DNA of 64,000 nucleotides from an uncultured Eubacteriales bacterium (GCA_949294665.1 CASFID010000014.1:62001-126000); one strand, 5' to 3'; counted from the first letter of the stretch, positions 7,617-16,369 are shown. Translations and numbers: made by a program. Notes: generated by a model from the letters alone, not told the origin.

Positions 7617-9064
7617 CCTTTATCCTCTCCCGCAGCACACTCTCCGCCCTTTTCTTTCGGCATCTTTCTCTCGGTCACTTCTGTTCCGTCTCCGAATACA
7701 AACTGGTCTTTTCCCTTTTTCTTTGCCTCGTAGAGAAGACTGTCCGCATGCTTGTACAGTTCGTCGAGCGTATATCTGTTCTCCGCCGGGATCACTCCGA
7801 TGCTGCATGTCACCCTCATATCTCCGACGCGGATTTTTCTTACCCGGTCTCTCAGACCGATCAGATGAGATTCGATCTCCTCTCTTGTCATCTCCTGATC
7901 CACAAGGATCACAAATTCGTCTCCTCCGAGACGTCCGGGTATCCCTTTATTCTCAAATATTTCCCTGAGTTCTTCCGCTACATTTACCAGTACGTCGTCT
8001 CCGGCAGGATGCCCGTATATATCATTGATCCGTTTGAATTCGTCGATGTCAAGGATGATGAAATACCCGCTTTTTCCATTTCGGTCATGTTTCATCTCCA
8101 GCAGTCTCTGATTCCCTGTCTGAAAAAACTGCTGTCTTCCGAAAATACCTGTAAGCCCGTCCATTCTCGCCTCATAATAAAGATAGTTAAAGTTCTTCTG
8201 ATACAATATGATAACGATGATAACGATCAGGGCAATGGCGATCATTCCGAACAGGAACTGGATCTGCAGATGCATAAGGTCGTAGGATGCTTCTTCTTTC
8301 AGGTCAAGTCCATACTCGGCCAGAACTGCGCGGATCCTGTTGGTAAAATAAAACGCTACGCTGAAAGAGCACACGAGGACTGCCATCAGCATGACTGCCA
8401 GCCAGCGTTTGTAGTGTGCGGTAAATGAATTTACATGATCGACAAACCTGACATGCTCAAAAAGGTTTTTCACATATGCAGACCGTGAGAATAAATACAA
8501 TGCTCCGACAACAATATCTGCAAACACAAGAAAAGGGACGTAGTCCCACCGCAGAATATCTTTTATTGTGTTGGCGACTGTAAAGCCGGTCTCCGGAAAG
8601 AAGATCTGAATGAACAGATAGACCAAAAATGTATGTATCGACCTCCCCAGCGTGGTGACCACGAGTATCCCTGCAAAAGGATGTCTTCCTTTCTTTGCCA
8701 GATAGTACAGAATACCTATCGTCAGACCGAAAAGCATTCTTGCTCCCACGCTCAGCAGGATACTTTCGATCGGTTTTCCGCTCAGAGCCGGAGAAAATAT
8801 GGAATCCCCGGTCCCGACATAGAATGCGGATGCTTTCCACAATGATGCGATTCCAAAGACTGCTCCTACCAGAGAGGCTTCTTTTATTCCAAGTATGCAT
8901 CCCGCTGCGAGCACCGGTATATATACAAATGTGATAGATATCGGCTCGATATGTATGTAGCCCATAAACGAAAATGACATCAGGAGCTCGACAGCGATCA
9001 GGCCCCACAATAGGTAGCCGTTGTCGCTGAGTCCCCTGCTTTTTCTCTGAAATGCATCTGACAT
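7613..9064 (-). CDS. Membrane diguanylate cyclase (GGDEF) with ECF-S-like sensor region
   Basis: The 483-residue protein begins with about six membrane segments (residues 17-200) whose glycine-rich pattern resembles S-components of ECF vitamin transporters, then two further segments flanking an extracytoplasmic loop (about 215-305) and a C-terminal GGDEF domain carrying LGGDEF. No RxxD inhibitory site is present at its usual place before the motif, so product inhibition is probably absent. It should make cyclic di-GMP in response to a small ligand or the membrane state. I start at the ATG at 9064, which has AGGAG nine bases upstream; a TTG 45 bases earlier has none. It heads the operon. Confidence 0.85.
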   Translation of the reverse strand: MSDAFQRKSRGLSDNGYLLWGLIAVELLMSFSFMGYIHIEPISITFVYIPVLAAGCILGIKEASLVGAVFGIASLWKASAFYVGTGDSIFSPALSGKPIESILLSVGARMLFGLTIGILYYLAKKGRHPFAGILVVTTLGRSIHTFLVYLFIQIFFPETGFTVANTIKDILRWDYVPFLVFADIVVGALYLFSRSAYVKNLFEHVRFVDHVNSFTAHYKRWLAVMLMAVLVCSFSVAFYFTNRIRAVLAEYGLDLKEEASYDLMHLQIQFLFGMIAIALIVIIVIILYQKNFNYLYYEARMDGLTGIFGRQQFFQTGNQRLLEMKHDRNGKSGYFIILDIDEFKRINDIYGHPAGDDVLVNVAEELREIFENKGIPGRLGGDEFVILVDQEMTREEIESHLIGLRDRVRKIRVGDMRVTCSIGVIPAENRYTLDELYKHADSLLYEAKKKGKDQFVFGDGTEVTERKMPKEKGGECAAGEDKG

Positions 9065-9093
9065 AACTGACCAACTCCTATATTCTTTCAATC

Positions 9094-9122
9094 CATATAA
9101 TTTCCGCAATGACCAAAGTCAC
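9094..9122 (-). promoter_or_regulatory. Weak candidate promoter of the GGDEF/LytTR/ABC operon
   Basis: GTGACT, a 17-base spacer and TATATG lie 30 bases upstream of the GGDEF start. Each hexamer matches the vegetative consensus at four of six positions, so this is a weak candidate that may need an activator. Confidence 0.3.
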
Positions 9123-9195
9123 ATTCTTAAGTTGCAGGCGGCCGCCAATTTCCCGGCAGATCCGTACTCTGGCACGTCGTTCAGGGACAATCAGG

Positions 9196-9234
9196 GAAAA
9201 AGCCTGTCAGGTATTTTCCCTCCTGACAGGCTTT
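9196..9234 (-). terminator. Terminator of the GGGtGRT operon
   Basis: A 13-base perfect stem (9199-9211 with 9222-9234) with a ten-base loop is followed on the minus strand by a short T run. It lies 19 bases after the GGGtGRT stop and separates this pair from the GGDEF operon. Confidence 0.85.
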
Positions 9235-9252
9235 AAATCTCCTTCTTCAGTC

Positions 9253-10263
9253 TCAGAACTTTCCAGCTTTCGCCGCTTCCTCAACAGCAACTGCAACTGC
9301 AACAGTCATTCCTACCATCGGATTGTTTCCTGCTCCGATCAGACCCATCATCTCAACATGAGCCGGTACGGAAGAAGAGCCTGCGAACTGTGCATCGGAA
9401 TGCATACGTCCCATCGTATCCGTCATACCGTAAGAAGCCGGGCCTGCCGCCATGTTGTCCGGATGAAGCGTACGGCCTGTCCCGCCGCCGGATGCAACGG
9501 AGAAGTATTTCTTGCCTGCCTCTACGCATTCTTTCTTGTATGTACCCGCTACCGGATGCTGGAAACGTGTCGGGTTCGTTGAGTTTCCTGTGATAGACAC
9601 GTCAACGCCCTCTTTCCACATGATCGCAACGCCCTCGCGCACGTCGTTCGCGCCGTAGCAGTTTACTTTTGAGCGAAGTCCGTCAGAATAAGACGTGCGG
9701 GATACTTCTTTGAGTTCTCCTGTAAAATAGTCATACTCTGTCTGAACGTATGTGAATCCGTTGATCCTGGAAATGATCTTGGCCGCATCTTTGCCCAGAC
9801 CGTTCAGGATAACGCGGAGCGGTTTTTTGCGGACCTTGTTTGCTTTCTCTGCAATACCGATCGCGCCCTCTGCCGCAGCGAAAGACTCATGTCCTGCAAG
9901 GAAGCAGAAGCAGTCTGTCGTATCCTCGAGGAGCATCTTTCCCAGATTTCCATGTCCAAGTCCTACTTTGCGCTGATCTGCAACAGAGCCCGGGATACAG
10001 AAAGCCTGGAGACCTTCGCCGATCGCGGCTGCGGCATCCGCAGCGTTTCTGCAGTCTTTCTTGATCGCGATCGCCGCGCCTGTAATGTAAGCCCAGCATG
10101 CATTCTCAAAACAGATCGGCTGGATGCCTTTGATCTGATTGTAAACATCCAGTCCGGCATCCTTTGTGATCTTCTCCGCCTCTTCAAGAGAAGCGATGCC
10201 GTAGCTGTTTAAAACTTCATTGATTTTATCGATTCTTCTTTCATATGATTCAAATAAAGCCAT
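9253..10263 (-). CDS. GGGtGRT protein, function unknown
   Basis: The 336-residue protein carries the family-defining motif GGGTGRTLHP near residue 260 and a conserved C-terminus rich in Gly and small residues (GLIGAGNNPMVGMTVAVAVA). It belongs to the conserved GGGtGRT family (TIGR/EF_0830 type), which has no established reaction. It begins with AGGAGG before its ATG and follows the NifU-like scaffold gene by 57 bases, an association I recall from many anaerobes. The pairing suggests a role with iron-sulfur clusters or as a client metalloenzyme, which is inference. There is no signal peptide, so it is cytoplasmic. Confidence 0.88.
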   Translation of the reverse strand: MALFESYERRIDKINEVLNSYGIASLEEAEKITKDAGLDVYNQIKGIQPICFENACWAYITGAAIAIKKDCRNAADAAAAIGEGLQAFCIPGSVADQRKVGLGHGNLGKMLLEDTTDCFCFLAGHESFAAAEGAIGIAEKANKVRKKPLRVILNGLGKDAAKIISRINGFTYVQTEYDYFTGELKEVSRTSYSDGLRSKVNCYGANDVREGVAIMWKEGVDVSITGNSTNPTRFQHPVAGTYKKECVEAGKKYFSVASGGGTGRTLHPDNMAAGPASYGMTDTMGRMHSDAQFAGSSSVPAHVEMMGLIGAGNNPMVGMTVAVAVAVEEAAKAGKF

Positions 10264-10320
10264 TTATATATCCTCCTGATTTATTTACCTTTGTTGAGAT
10301 TTTCACTTAAAGATCCGAAA

Positions 10321-11013
10321 TCACTCTTTGCGCGGATCGATGATCTTCACTGCATCGTCAACACGGCCGTACTGTCCTTTCGCTTTCTCCCAAGCATCGT
10401 TCGGTGTATCGCCGTTTTTAACGAAATCTGTGAATTTTCCGAGGTTTACGAACTGGTATCCGATGATCTCATCGTTGTCGTCAAGAGCGATGCCTGTTAC
10501 ATAACCCTCTGCCATCTCAAGGTAACGAGGACCTTTTGCAAGTGTTCCGTACATTGTGCCGACCTGAGAGCGAAGTCCCTTTCCAAGGTCCTCCAGTCCT
10601 GCCCCGATCGCAAGTCCGTCTTCGGAGAACGCACTCTGTGTTCTTCCGTAAACGATCTGAAGGAACAGTTCTCTCATTGCCGTATTGATCGCATCACATA
10701 CAAGGTCTGTGTTCAGTGCCTCTAAGATTGTCTTTCCCGGAAGGATCTCGGACGCCATAGCAGCGGAATGTGTCATTCCTGAACATCCAAGCGTCTCTAC
10801 AAGCGCCTCCTGGATGACTCCCTCTTTTACATTCAGCGTCAGTTTACATGCTCCCTGCTGAGGTGCGCACCAGCCTACGCCATGTGTAAAGCCTGAGATA
10901 TCTTTGATCTCTTTTGCCTGTACCCATTTTGCCTCTTCCGGGATCGGAGCTGGTCCGTGATTCGCGCCCTGAGCCACCGGACACATCATTTCTACTTCAT
11001 GTGAATAAATCAT
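10321..11013 (-). CDS. NifU/IscU-like iron-sulfur cluster scaffold
   Basis: The 230-residue protein resembles IscU/NifU N-terminal scaffolds, with conserved cysteines in GWCAPQQGAC (C49, C56) and LGCSGMTH (C77), plus C11. It is longer than ordinary SufU/IscU (about 130-150) and carries an extra C-terminal domain of about 80 residues. I start at the ATG at 11013 because AAAGGAG is seven bases upstream; the longer frame has no site. A promoter with an extended -10 lies about 100 bases upstream. No cysteine desulfurase is adjacent, so it probably serves a dedicated client such as the GGGtGRT protein rather than general cluster assembly. Confidence 0.8.
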   Translation of the reverse strand: MIYSHEVEMMCPVAQGANHGPAPIPEEAKWVQAKEIKDISGFTHGVGWCAPQQGACKLTLNVKEGVIQEALVETLGCSGMTHSAAMASEILPGKTILEALNTDLVCDAINTAMRELFLQIVYGRTQSAFSEDGLAIGAGLEDLGKGLRSQVGTMYGTLAKGPRYLEMAEGYVTGIALDDNDEIIGYQFVNLGKFTDFVKNGDTPNDAWEKAKGQYGRVDDAVKIIDPRKE

Positions 11014-11110
11014 GTTAAAACTCCTTTCAATATGTATGATTTTCTTCGCATATGACACAGAACATCCCGCTGCCTGATGCGGTCATTTTCGTCTGCCCCA
11101 TATATGTTCC

Positions 11111-11139
11111 ATTTTCTCATAATTTACATCATTCGTCAA
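11111..11139 (-). promoter_or_regulatory. Promoter of the NifU-like/GGGtGRT operon
   Basis: TTGACG, a 17-base spacer and GAAAAT with an upstream TGN (extended -10) lie about 98 bases before the start codon, leaving an untranslated leader of roughly 90 bases in which I saw no known riboswitch. Confidence 0.55.
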
Positions 11140-11211
11140 TCTCAGACTGACAAGTTTTTCACAAAATATGTGACAGTTCAGACATGCCGCTGACTGAATC
11201 GTTTCCCATAC

Positions 11212-11754
11212 TTACATTCCGCCATGTGTGAGCACCTGACGGTTCTTCCATATATAGTCGATCAGAGAGATGACCGTGAGCGCCAGCGCGATCCAGATAA
11301 GGATCTCCCCGATCAGATCGAATACCCCTCCCAGATCTGCGATCAGCACGATGACCATCACCATCTGAAACACCGTCTTAAATTTGCCCCAGTAGCTCGC
11401 CGCTATCACAAGTCCGCTGTCGGACGCCACAAGACGGAATCCGCTGATGATGAACTCCCGCGCAATGATCACGATAACGACCGCCGTGTTCAGTCTCCCG
11501 GAGGGGATCAGACAGATCATGGCCGAGCAGACGAGCAGCTTGTCCGCCAGCGGATCCATGAATTTCCCGAAATTTGTCACAAGATTATATTTTCGGGCGA
11601 TCTTGCCGTCCAGCATGTCCGTCAGGCTGGCGATGACAAAAAGAGCAAGAGCGATCCATTTGTTCGCCCCGCCTCCCGCATCCGTCAGCATGAAAAAAAC
11701 AAAAAACGGCACCATGATAACTCTAAGAACAGTCAGTTTGTTTGGCAAATTCAT
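11212..11754 (-). CDS. pgsA: CDP-diacylglycerol-glycerol-3-phosphate 3-phosphatidyltransferase
   Basis: PgsA makes phosphatidylglycerophosphate from CDP-diacylglycerol and glycerol-3-phosphate, the committed step to phosphatidylglycerol and cardiolipin. The 180-residue membrane protein shows the complete CDP-alcohol phosphotransferase signature: D46, D49, G50, A53, R54, G63, D67 and D71 in the D-x2-DG-x2-AR-x8-G-x3-D-x3-D pattern. About four to five membrane segments surround it. Its ATG overlaps the rimO stop (ATGA), and rimO-pgsA adjacency is common in Clostridia. The usual length and intact motif make this assignment firm. Confidence 0.95.
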   Translation of the reverse strand: MNLPNKLTVLRVIMVPFFVFFMLTDAGGGANKWIALALFVIASLTDMLDGKIARKYNLVTNFGKFMDPLADKLLVCSAMICLIPSGRLNTAVVIVIIAREFIISGFRLVASDSGLVIAASYWGKFKTVFQMVMVIVLIADLGGVFDLIGEILIWIALALTVISLIDYIWKNRQVLTHGGM

Positions 11755-13073
11755 AATAATTCTCCTATCAGGTCATAATCTGCGGCTTTGGTTACCCGGA
11801 CTCTCGCGAAATCGCCGGACAGCAGCTCCTCGTCCGTATTGATAAAAATAAGTCCGTCTACATTTGGCGCGTCCCGGTAGGTGCGTCCGACATATGCGTT
11901 TTCGTCGGCCACTTTGCCCTCGATCATCACGAGCAGTTCCTGCCCTTCCATATCCCGGGCATTGTCAAATGCGATCTCCTGCTGGAGTTCCATCAGTTCC
12001 GCCTGACGGTCCAGTTTGACCTCTTCATCGATCTGATCCGGCATCTGCGCCGCAGGCGTGCCTTCCTCCGGGGAATAAGTGAAAACTCCCAGCCTGTCGA
12101 ACTCCATCTCGTCCACAAAATCCATCAGCTCCCCGTGCTGTTCCTGCGTCTCTCCGGGGAAACCGGTGATCAGCGTCGTCCTGAGACAGATGTCCGGTAT
12201 CTCATCTCTGAGCTTATTTATAATATCCGTAAGCTCTTCTCTGGAAGTCCTGCGGCCCATCCTGCCGAGAATCGTGTCATTGGCGTGCTGGATAGGGATG
12301 TCGAGATAGTGACAGATCTTCGGCTCCTCTTTCATGACCTGGATCAGTTCGTCCGTAATTTCCTCGGGATAACAGTAAAGGATGCGGATCCACCGGAGCC
12401 CGCTGATCCTGCAGAGCTTTTTCAACAGAATGTGGAGCGACTTTTCTCCGTAAAGATCTTTTCCGTACAGTGTCGTCTCCTGCGCCACGAGGATCAGTTC
12501 TTTCACTCCCTGGCCGGCAAGTTCCCGTGCTTCTTCTAAAAGATGTTCCATCGGAACACTGCGAAAATTCCCGCGTATGCTGGGGATGATGCAGTATGTA
12601 CAGTGTTTGTCGCATCCGTCCGCGATCTTGAGATACGCGAAATGCCCTCCCGTCGTCACGAGACGCTTCGTATCCGGCAGCGGAAGAGCGTCCAGATCCG
12701 AGAGCATGACCTGGTGGCTGCCCGCAAGAGCAGCGTCCACTGCGTCCAGTATCTTATCATATGCTGTTGTCCCGAGCACCTCGTCTACCTCCGGTATCTC
12801 GTCCATGATCTCCTGCCGGTAACGCTGGGCAAGACATCCTGTCACGATGAGCGCCTTCACTTTTCCCTGCGCTTTGTACCTGGCCATCTCAAGGATATTC
12901 TGGATGCTTTCCTCTTTCGCATCATGGATAAAACAGCATGTATTTATCACGATCACATCAGCCTCGGACTCGTCGTCTGTCATCTCATAGCCTCTGGAGG
13001 CAAGCAGTCCGAGCATGACCTCCGTATCTACTAGATTCTTGTCGCATCCGAGAGAAATAAAGAGTATTTTCAT
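11751..13073 (-). CDS. rimO: Ribosomal protein S12 methylthiotransferase RimO
   Basis: RimO is a radical-SAM enzyme that adds a methylthio group to an aspartate of ribosomal protein S12. The 440-residue protein has the N-terminal UPF0004 domain with its cluster cysteines C10, C46 and C80, the radical SAM motif CDKHCTYC (C154, C158, C161) and a C-terminal TRAM domain from about residue 375. The start motif MKILFISLGCDKN is typical of RimO rather than MiaB. It starts 41 bases after the T-tract of a hairpin that follows rpoZ, and overlaps pgsA by four bases. Confidence 0.95.
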   Translation of the reverse strand: MKILFISLGCDKNLVDTEVMLGLLASRGYEMTDDESEADVIVINTCCFIHDAKEESIQNILEMARYKAQGKVKALIVTGCLAQRYRQEIMDEIPEVDEVLGTTAYDKILDAVDAALAGSHQVMLSDLDALPLPDTKRLVTTGGHFAYLKIADGCDKHCTYCIIPSIRGNFRSVPMEHLLEEARELAGQGVKELILVAQETTLYGKDLYGEKSLHILLKKLCRISGLRWIRILYCYPEEITDELIQVMKEEPKICHYLDIPIQHANDTILGRMGRRTSREELTDIINKLRDEIPDICLRTTLITGFPGETQEQHGELMDFVDEMEFDRLGVFTYSPEEGTPAAQMPDQIDEEVKLDRQAELMELQQEIAFDNARDMEGQELLVMIEGKVADENAYVGRTYRDAPNVDGLIFINTDEELLSGDFARVRVTKAADYDLIGELL

Positions 13074-13113
13074 AATTTGTTTTAACCTCCGGTCGTCGGC
13101 TCGTCGCCATTAC

Positions 13114-13144
13114 AAAAAAGACAGATACCACTTGTGCATCTGCC
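13114..13144 (-). terminator. Terminator or attenuator between rpoZ and rimO
   Basis: A seven-base-pair stem (13120-13126 with 13138-13144, one G-U pair) is followed on the minus strand by six T residues, ten bases after the rpoZ stop. The stem is modest, so read-through into rimO is likely. Confidence 0.6.
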
Positions 13145-13154
13145 CTGTCTGGAT

Positions 13155-13400
13155 CTATTCTTCTTCTGCATTCTCGGCCAGGATCTTCAGTTTTCCCTGA
13201 TTAAGTTCCTCGATCGCGATCGAAAGAGGCTTCTCCCCCTCTTTGGCATCTACCAGAGGAAGATCCCCGGCGATCAGCTGTCTCGCTCTCTTTGATGTCG
13301 CCATAACGATAGAGTAGCGGCTGTTCACAACCTTGGAATCGCCTTCCTCGACGTCCTTGTTCACTATTTTCATCAGATCCGTGTAAGATGGGTGCAGCAT
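13155..13400 (-). CDS. rpoZ: RNA polymerase omega subunit
   Basis: The 81-residue protein matches omega: N-terminal MLHPSYTDLM, the conserved NSRYSIVMATSKRARQL (about residues 27-43) and a following KPLSIAIEEL helix. Omega binds beta-prime and helps assemble RNA polymerase. It follows gmk by 59 bases in the standard yicC-gmk-rpoZ order of Firmicutes. The usual length for the clostridial form is 70-90 residues. Confidence 0.93.
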   Translation of the reverse strand: MLHPSYTDLMKIVNKDVEEGDSKVVNSRYSIVMATSKRARQLIAGDLPLVDAKEGEKPLSIAIEELNQGKLKILAENAEEE

Positions 13401-13459
13401 AAATCAATTGTCTCCTTTCCTTAATTAAGCAGTGTTCTTTACAGTATGATCATATACTT

Positions 13460-14089
13460 TCAGCGTTTCATACTTGCCAGATCTTCTCTGATCTTTTGCA
13501 TAAATTCCCGGTTGCGCGAACTTCTCCGGTGCTCGCTCCGGATGATCGCATGCATCTCCCCGACACACCTGTCCAGGCTGTCGTTGACGATCAGATAATC
13601 GTAATTCTCCATTCCTTCCGCTTCTTCGCAGGCGCGGTCCATACGGGATTCGATCACATCCAGAGTCTCGGTCCCTCTGCCGATCAGTCGTTTCTTTAAC
13701 TCCCCGGCGCTCGGCGGAGTGACAAACATAAGCAGGGTATCCGGGAACATCTTCTTTACATTGAGGGCTCCCTGGATCTCGATCTCAAGGATCACGTCCT
13801 TGCCTTCGCGCAGCTTCTGCTCTACATATCCGCGCGGGGTGCCGTAGTAATTTTCCACGTACTTAGCATACTCTATCAGTTCGCCTTTGGCAATCATTTT
13901 TTCAAATTCTTCTTTTGTGACAAAAAAATACTCTCTGCCGTCAGCCTCTCCTTCCCTGGGCCGGCGCGTCGTCGCCGAAATCGAAAGCGCGTATGTGTCC
14001 GGGTGCCTGGCGAGCAGCTCTTTCATTAAAGTCCCCTTGCCGGAGCCGGAGAAACCGGATACCACGATCAATATACCTTTCTGGTCCAT
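13460..14089 (-). CDS. gmk: Guanylate kinase
   Basis: Gmk converts GMP to GDP with ATP. The 209-residue protein has the P-loop GFSGSGKGT, the GMP-binding stretch TTRRPREGEADGREYFF and the later SRMDRACEE lid region. AGGGGG directly abuts an ATG at 14095, leaving no spacer, so I prefer the next ATG at 14089, six bases on. It lies between yicC and rpoZ. The small remA (DUF370) gene that usually separates yicC and gmk in this phylum is missing from the 67-base gap. Confidence 0.94.
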   Translation of the reverse strand: MDQKGILIVVSGFSGSGKGTLMKELLARHPDTYALSISATTRRPREGEADGREYFFVTKEEFEKMIAKGELIEYAKYVENYYGTPRGYVEQKLREGKDVILEIEIQGALNVKKMFPDTLLMFVTPPSAGELKKRLIGRGTETLDVIESRMDRACEEAEGMENYDYLIVNDSLDRCVGEMHAIIRSEHRRSSRNREFMQKIREDLASMKR

Positions 14090-14156
14090 GTCCATCCCCC
14101 TCTGATCTTCTTGAATCTCTCACCTGAGCCGGTGAAACAGTAAGATTTCCTTCGTA

Positions 14157-15035
14157 TTATTCAATATTCTGGATCTGCTCCCTGATCTTCTCGATCTCTG
14201 TCTTCAGACTGATCGCGTGGTCCGACACCTCGATGTCATTCGCCTTGGACAGGATCGTGTTCGCCTCACGGTTCATCTCCTGCGCGATAAAATCGAGCTT
14301 ACGTCCGATCTCATCTTTCTCCTCAAGCGTGCTCCTCATGTGACGGATATGGCTTCTGAGTCTCACGACTTCCTCATCCGTACAGATCTTATCCGCAAAC
14401 AGGACCACTTCCGCGGCGATCCTGCCCTCCTCGATCTGAGTGTCCGCCAGAAGTTCCTGCATCTTATCCTCCAGCTTGGTCCTGTACTCGGCTACGATCT
14501 GCGGAGACCTCTCCTCTATGAAACCGATATGCCCGCTCAGGACGTCCAGCTTGGTGACGATATCCTTTTTCAGGTTCTCTCCCTCCGTCTTTCTCGTCTC
14601 TACGAACTGCGTGAAAGCGCCTTCCAGCGCTTCTTTCAGACCGTTCCACAGTTCCTCCTCGTCCTCGCTCTGCTCTTCCATCGTGAAAACTTCCGGATAA
14701 CGTGAAAGCGTAGAGATACGGACGTCGTTCTCCAGTCCGAATTCTTCCTCCATCTGTCTTAGATACTTCAGGTATTCTGCGGCAAGCGCCGCGTTGTACT
14801 TTACAGATACCTGCGCCTGGGAAAGATCCTCGTAACTGATGAAGATATCTACTTTTCCCCTGTTCGCATAAGATTTTAAAAGCGTCCGTATGGCAGTCTC
14901 GAAGAAGTTCAGTTTCTTCGGCATCCGGATATTCACATCGAGATACCTGTGGTTCACGCTTTTTAACTCTACCGTGAACTTTCTTGAATCTTTCTGGATC
15001 TCACATCTGCCGAAACCGGTCATGCTCTTTATCAT
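14157..15035 (-). CDS. yicC: YicC/YloC-family endoribonuclease
   Basis: The 292-residue protein opens with the family hallmark MIKSMTGFGRCE and ends with KTEIEKIREQIQNIE, both standard for YicC/YloC. Family members have been described as RNA-cleaving stress proteins; the exact target in Clostridia is not settled. A near-perfect promoter lies 40 bases upstream, so this gene probably heads the yicC-gmk-rpoZ operon. Length and ends are intact. Confidence 0.93.
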   Translation of the reverse strand: MIKSMTGFGRCEIQKDSRKFTVELKSVNHRYLDVNIRMPKKLNFFETAIRTLLKSYANRGKVDIFISYEDLSQAQVSVKYNAALAAEYLKYLRQMEEEFGLENDVRISTLSRYPEVFTMEEQSEDEEELWNGLKEALEGAFTQFVETRKTEGENLKKDIVTKLDVLSGHIGFIEERSPQIVAEYRTKLEDKMQELLADTQIEEGRIAAEVVLFADKICTDEEVVRLRSHIRHMRSTLEEKDEIGRKLDFIAQEMNREANTILSKANDIEVSDHAISLKTEIEKIREQIQNIE

Positions 15036-15074
15036 GTCAAATCATCCTCTGTAGTTTATTTGTATATCTGAATT

Positions 15075-15103
15075 ATTATACCCTCTGGCAGAGAAATGGT
15101 CAA
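15075..15103 (-). promoter_or_regulatory. Strong promoter of yicC-gmk-rpoZ
   Basis: TTGACC, a 17-base spacer and a perfect TATAAT lie 40 bases upstream of the yicC start codon. Confidence 0.85.
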
Positions 15104-15123
15104 CACCTTATCCCGCCCATCGA

Positions 15124-16287
15124 TCAGTACCAGCGCACCATCGGCAGGTCGTTATTTACCCCTTTTGTCATCAGGATCTGGTGGAGATCGATGATCCCGT
15201 TGTGGAAAGTCGCCGCACAGGCTGCCAGATACAGATCCCACATGCGGATAAATTTTTCATCGAACATCTTTTTCACCTCGTCGAGATGGTCCCGATAATT
15301 TTTTCTCCAGCACAGCAGTGTCCGATTGTAGTGGAGCCGCAGGTTTTCAACGTCCATCGTGTGGAAGTTATGCTCCGCCATAGCGCTTTCCATCTCGCGC
15401 AGGCTCGGGATCATCCCTCCGGAAAAGATATATTTTTTGATCCATGCATCGCCGGGGTGTTCTTTGAGCGCGCTGATAAAATGCAGAAGGAAAAGCCCTC
15501 CCTTTTTCATCACTTTCTCCGCACATTTCAGGAAGAGATCATAGTTGTCTCTGCCCACGTGCTCCACCATGCCTACGCTGACCAACCGGTCAAACTGTAT
15601 ACCCAGCTTCTCGATATCCCGGTAATCCATAAGTTCTACGTTTACATAGTCCTCGAGTCCCTGCTCCCTGATCCTCTCCCGGCACTCTTTGTACTGCTCC
15701 TCGCTTAAAGTAATCCCGGTTCCGTGGACTTTGTATTTCTTTGCCGCCTCGATCAGAAGAAACCCCCAGCCGCATCCGATATCCAGAAGAGTCATTCCTT
15801 CCTTCAGATACAGCTTCTTCAGGATGTAGTCCACCTTATTGACCTGCGCCTGATACAGAGTATCGTCTTCATGAGCAAAGTATCCGCAGGAGTAGCTCAT
15901 CGTCTCATCGAGCCACAGTTTATAAAAATCATTTCCTATGTCGTAATGGCTGCGCACTTCTTTCTGCTGATTTTTCTTCCCTGACGAGGTGAAGATCAGC
16001 TTCTTTAACGCTTTCTGGTCCGTAGAGAATTTCCCCATCTGTCCGAGGAAATGATCCAGCGCTGCGTAGAGATCTCCTTCGATCTCAAGATCTCCGTTCA
16101 TATACGCCTCGCCAAGCGCGATCGATGTGCTTGTCAGCAGTTCGCTTACGGGGATCGATCGATTGAACTTCACCGTGAATGTGGGTTCTCCCTCCCCGAT
16201 CTTATACTCTTTCCCGCCCAGCTTTACGAGAAAAGGCTGCTCGTCAAATTTCTGCAAAAAAGAGATCAAACCATGTTCTACTATCAT
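15124..16287 (-). CDS. cfa: Cyclopropane-fatty-acyl-phospholipid synthase
   Basis: The enzyme transfers a methylene group from S-adenosylmethionine to unsaturated acyl chains of membrane lipids. The 387-residue protein has an N-terminal lipid-binding domain, the SAM motif LLDIGCGWGFLLIEAA near residue 158, and family blocks such as SVGMVEHVGRDNY and YIFSGGMIPS. I start at the ATG at 16287, with GGAAGG six bases upstream; earlier in-frame ATGs overlap that site. It has its own promoter and is divergent from rqcH. Length matches clostridial Cfa. Confidence 0.93.
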   Translation of the reverse strand: MIVEHGLISFLQKFDEQPFLVKLGGKEYKIGEGEPTFTVKFNRSIPVSELLTSTSIALGEAYMNGDLEIEGDLYAALDHFLGQMGKFSTDQKALKKLIFTSSGKKNQQKEVRSHYDIGNDFYKLWLDETMSYSCGYFAHEDDTLYQAQVNKVDYILKKLYLKEGMTLLDIGCGWGFLLIEAAKKYKVHGTGITLSEEQYKECRERIREQGLEDYVNVELMDYRDIEKLGIQFDRLVSVGMVEHVGRDNYDLFLKCAEKVMKKGGLFLLHFISALKEHPGDAWIKKYIFSGGMIPSLREMESAMAEHNFHTMDVENLRLHYNRTLLCWRKNYRDHLDEVKKMFDEKFIRMWDLYLAACAATFHNGIIDLHQILMTKGVNNDLPMVRWY

Positions 16288-16369
16288 TTTCATCCTTCCT
16301 TTCACATCATGCCACAGTATTTCATGATCTGTTTTCTACTTTTTCATATTTATTTCCACCCAATGTACG

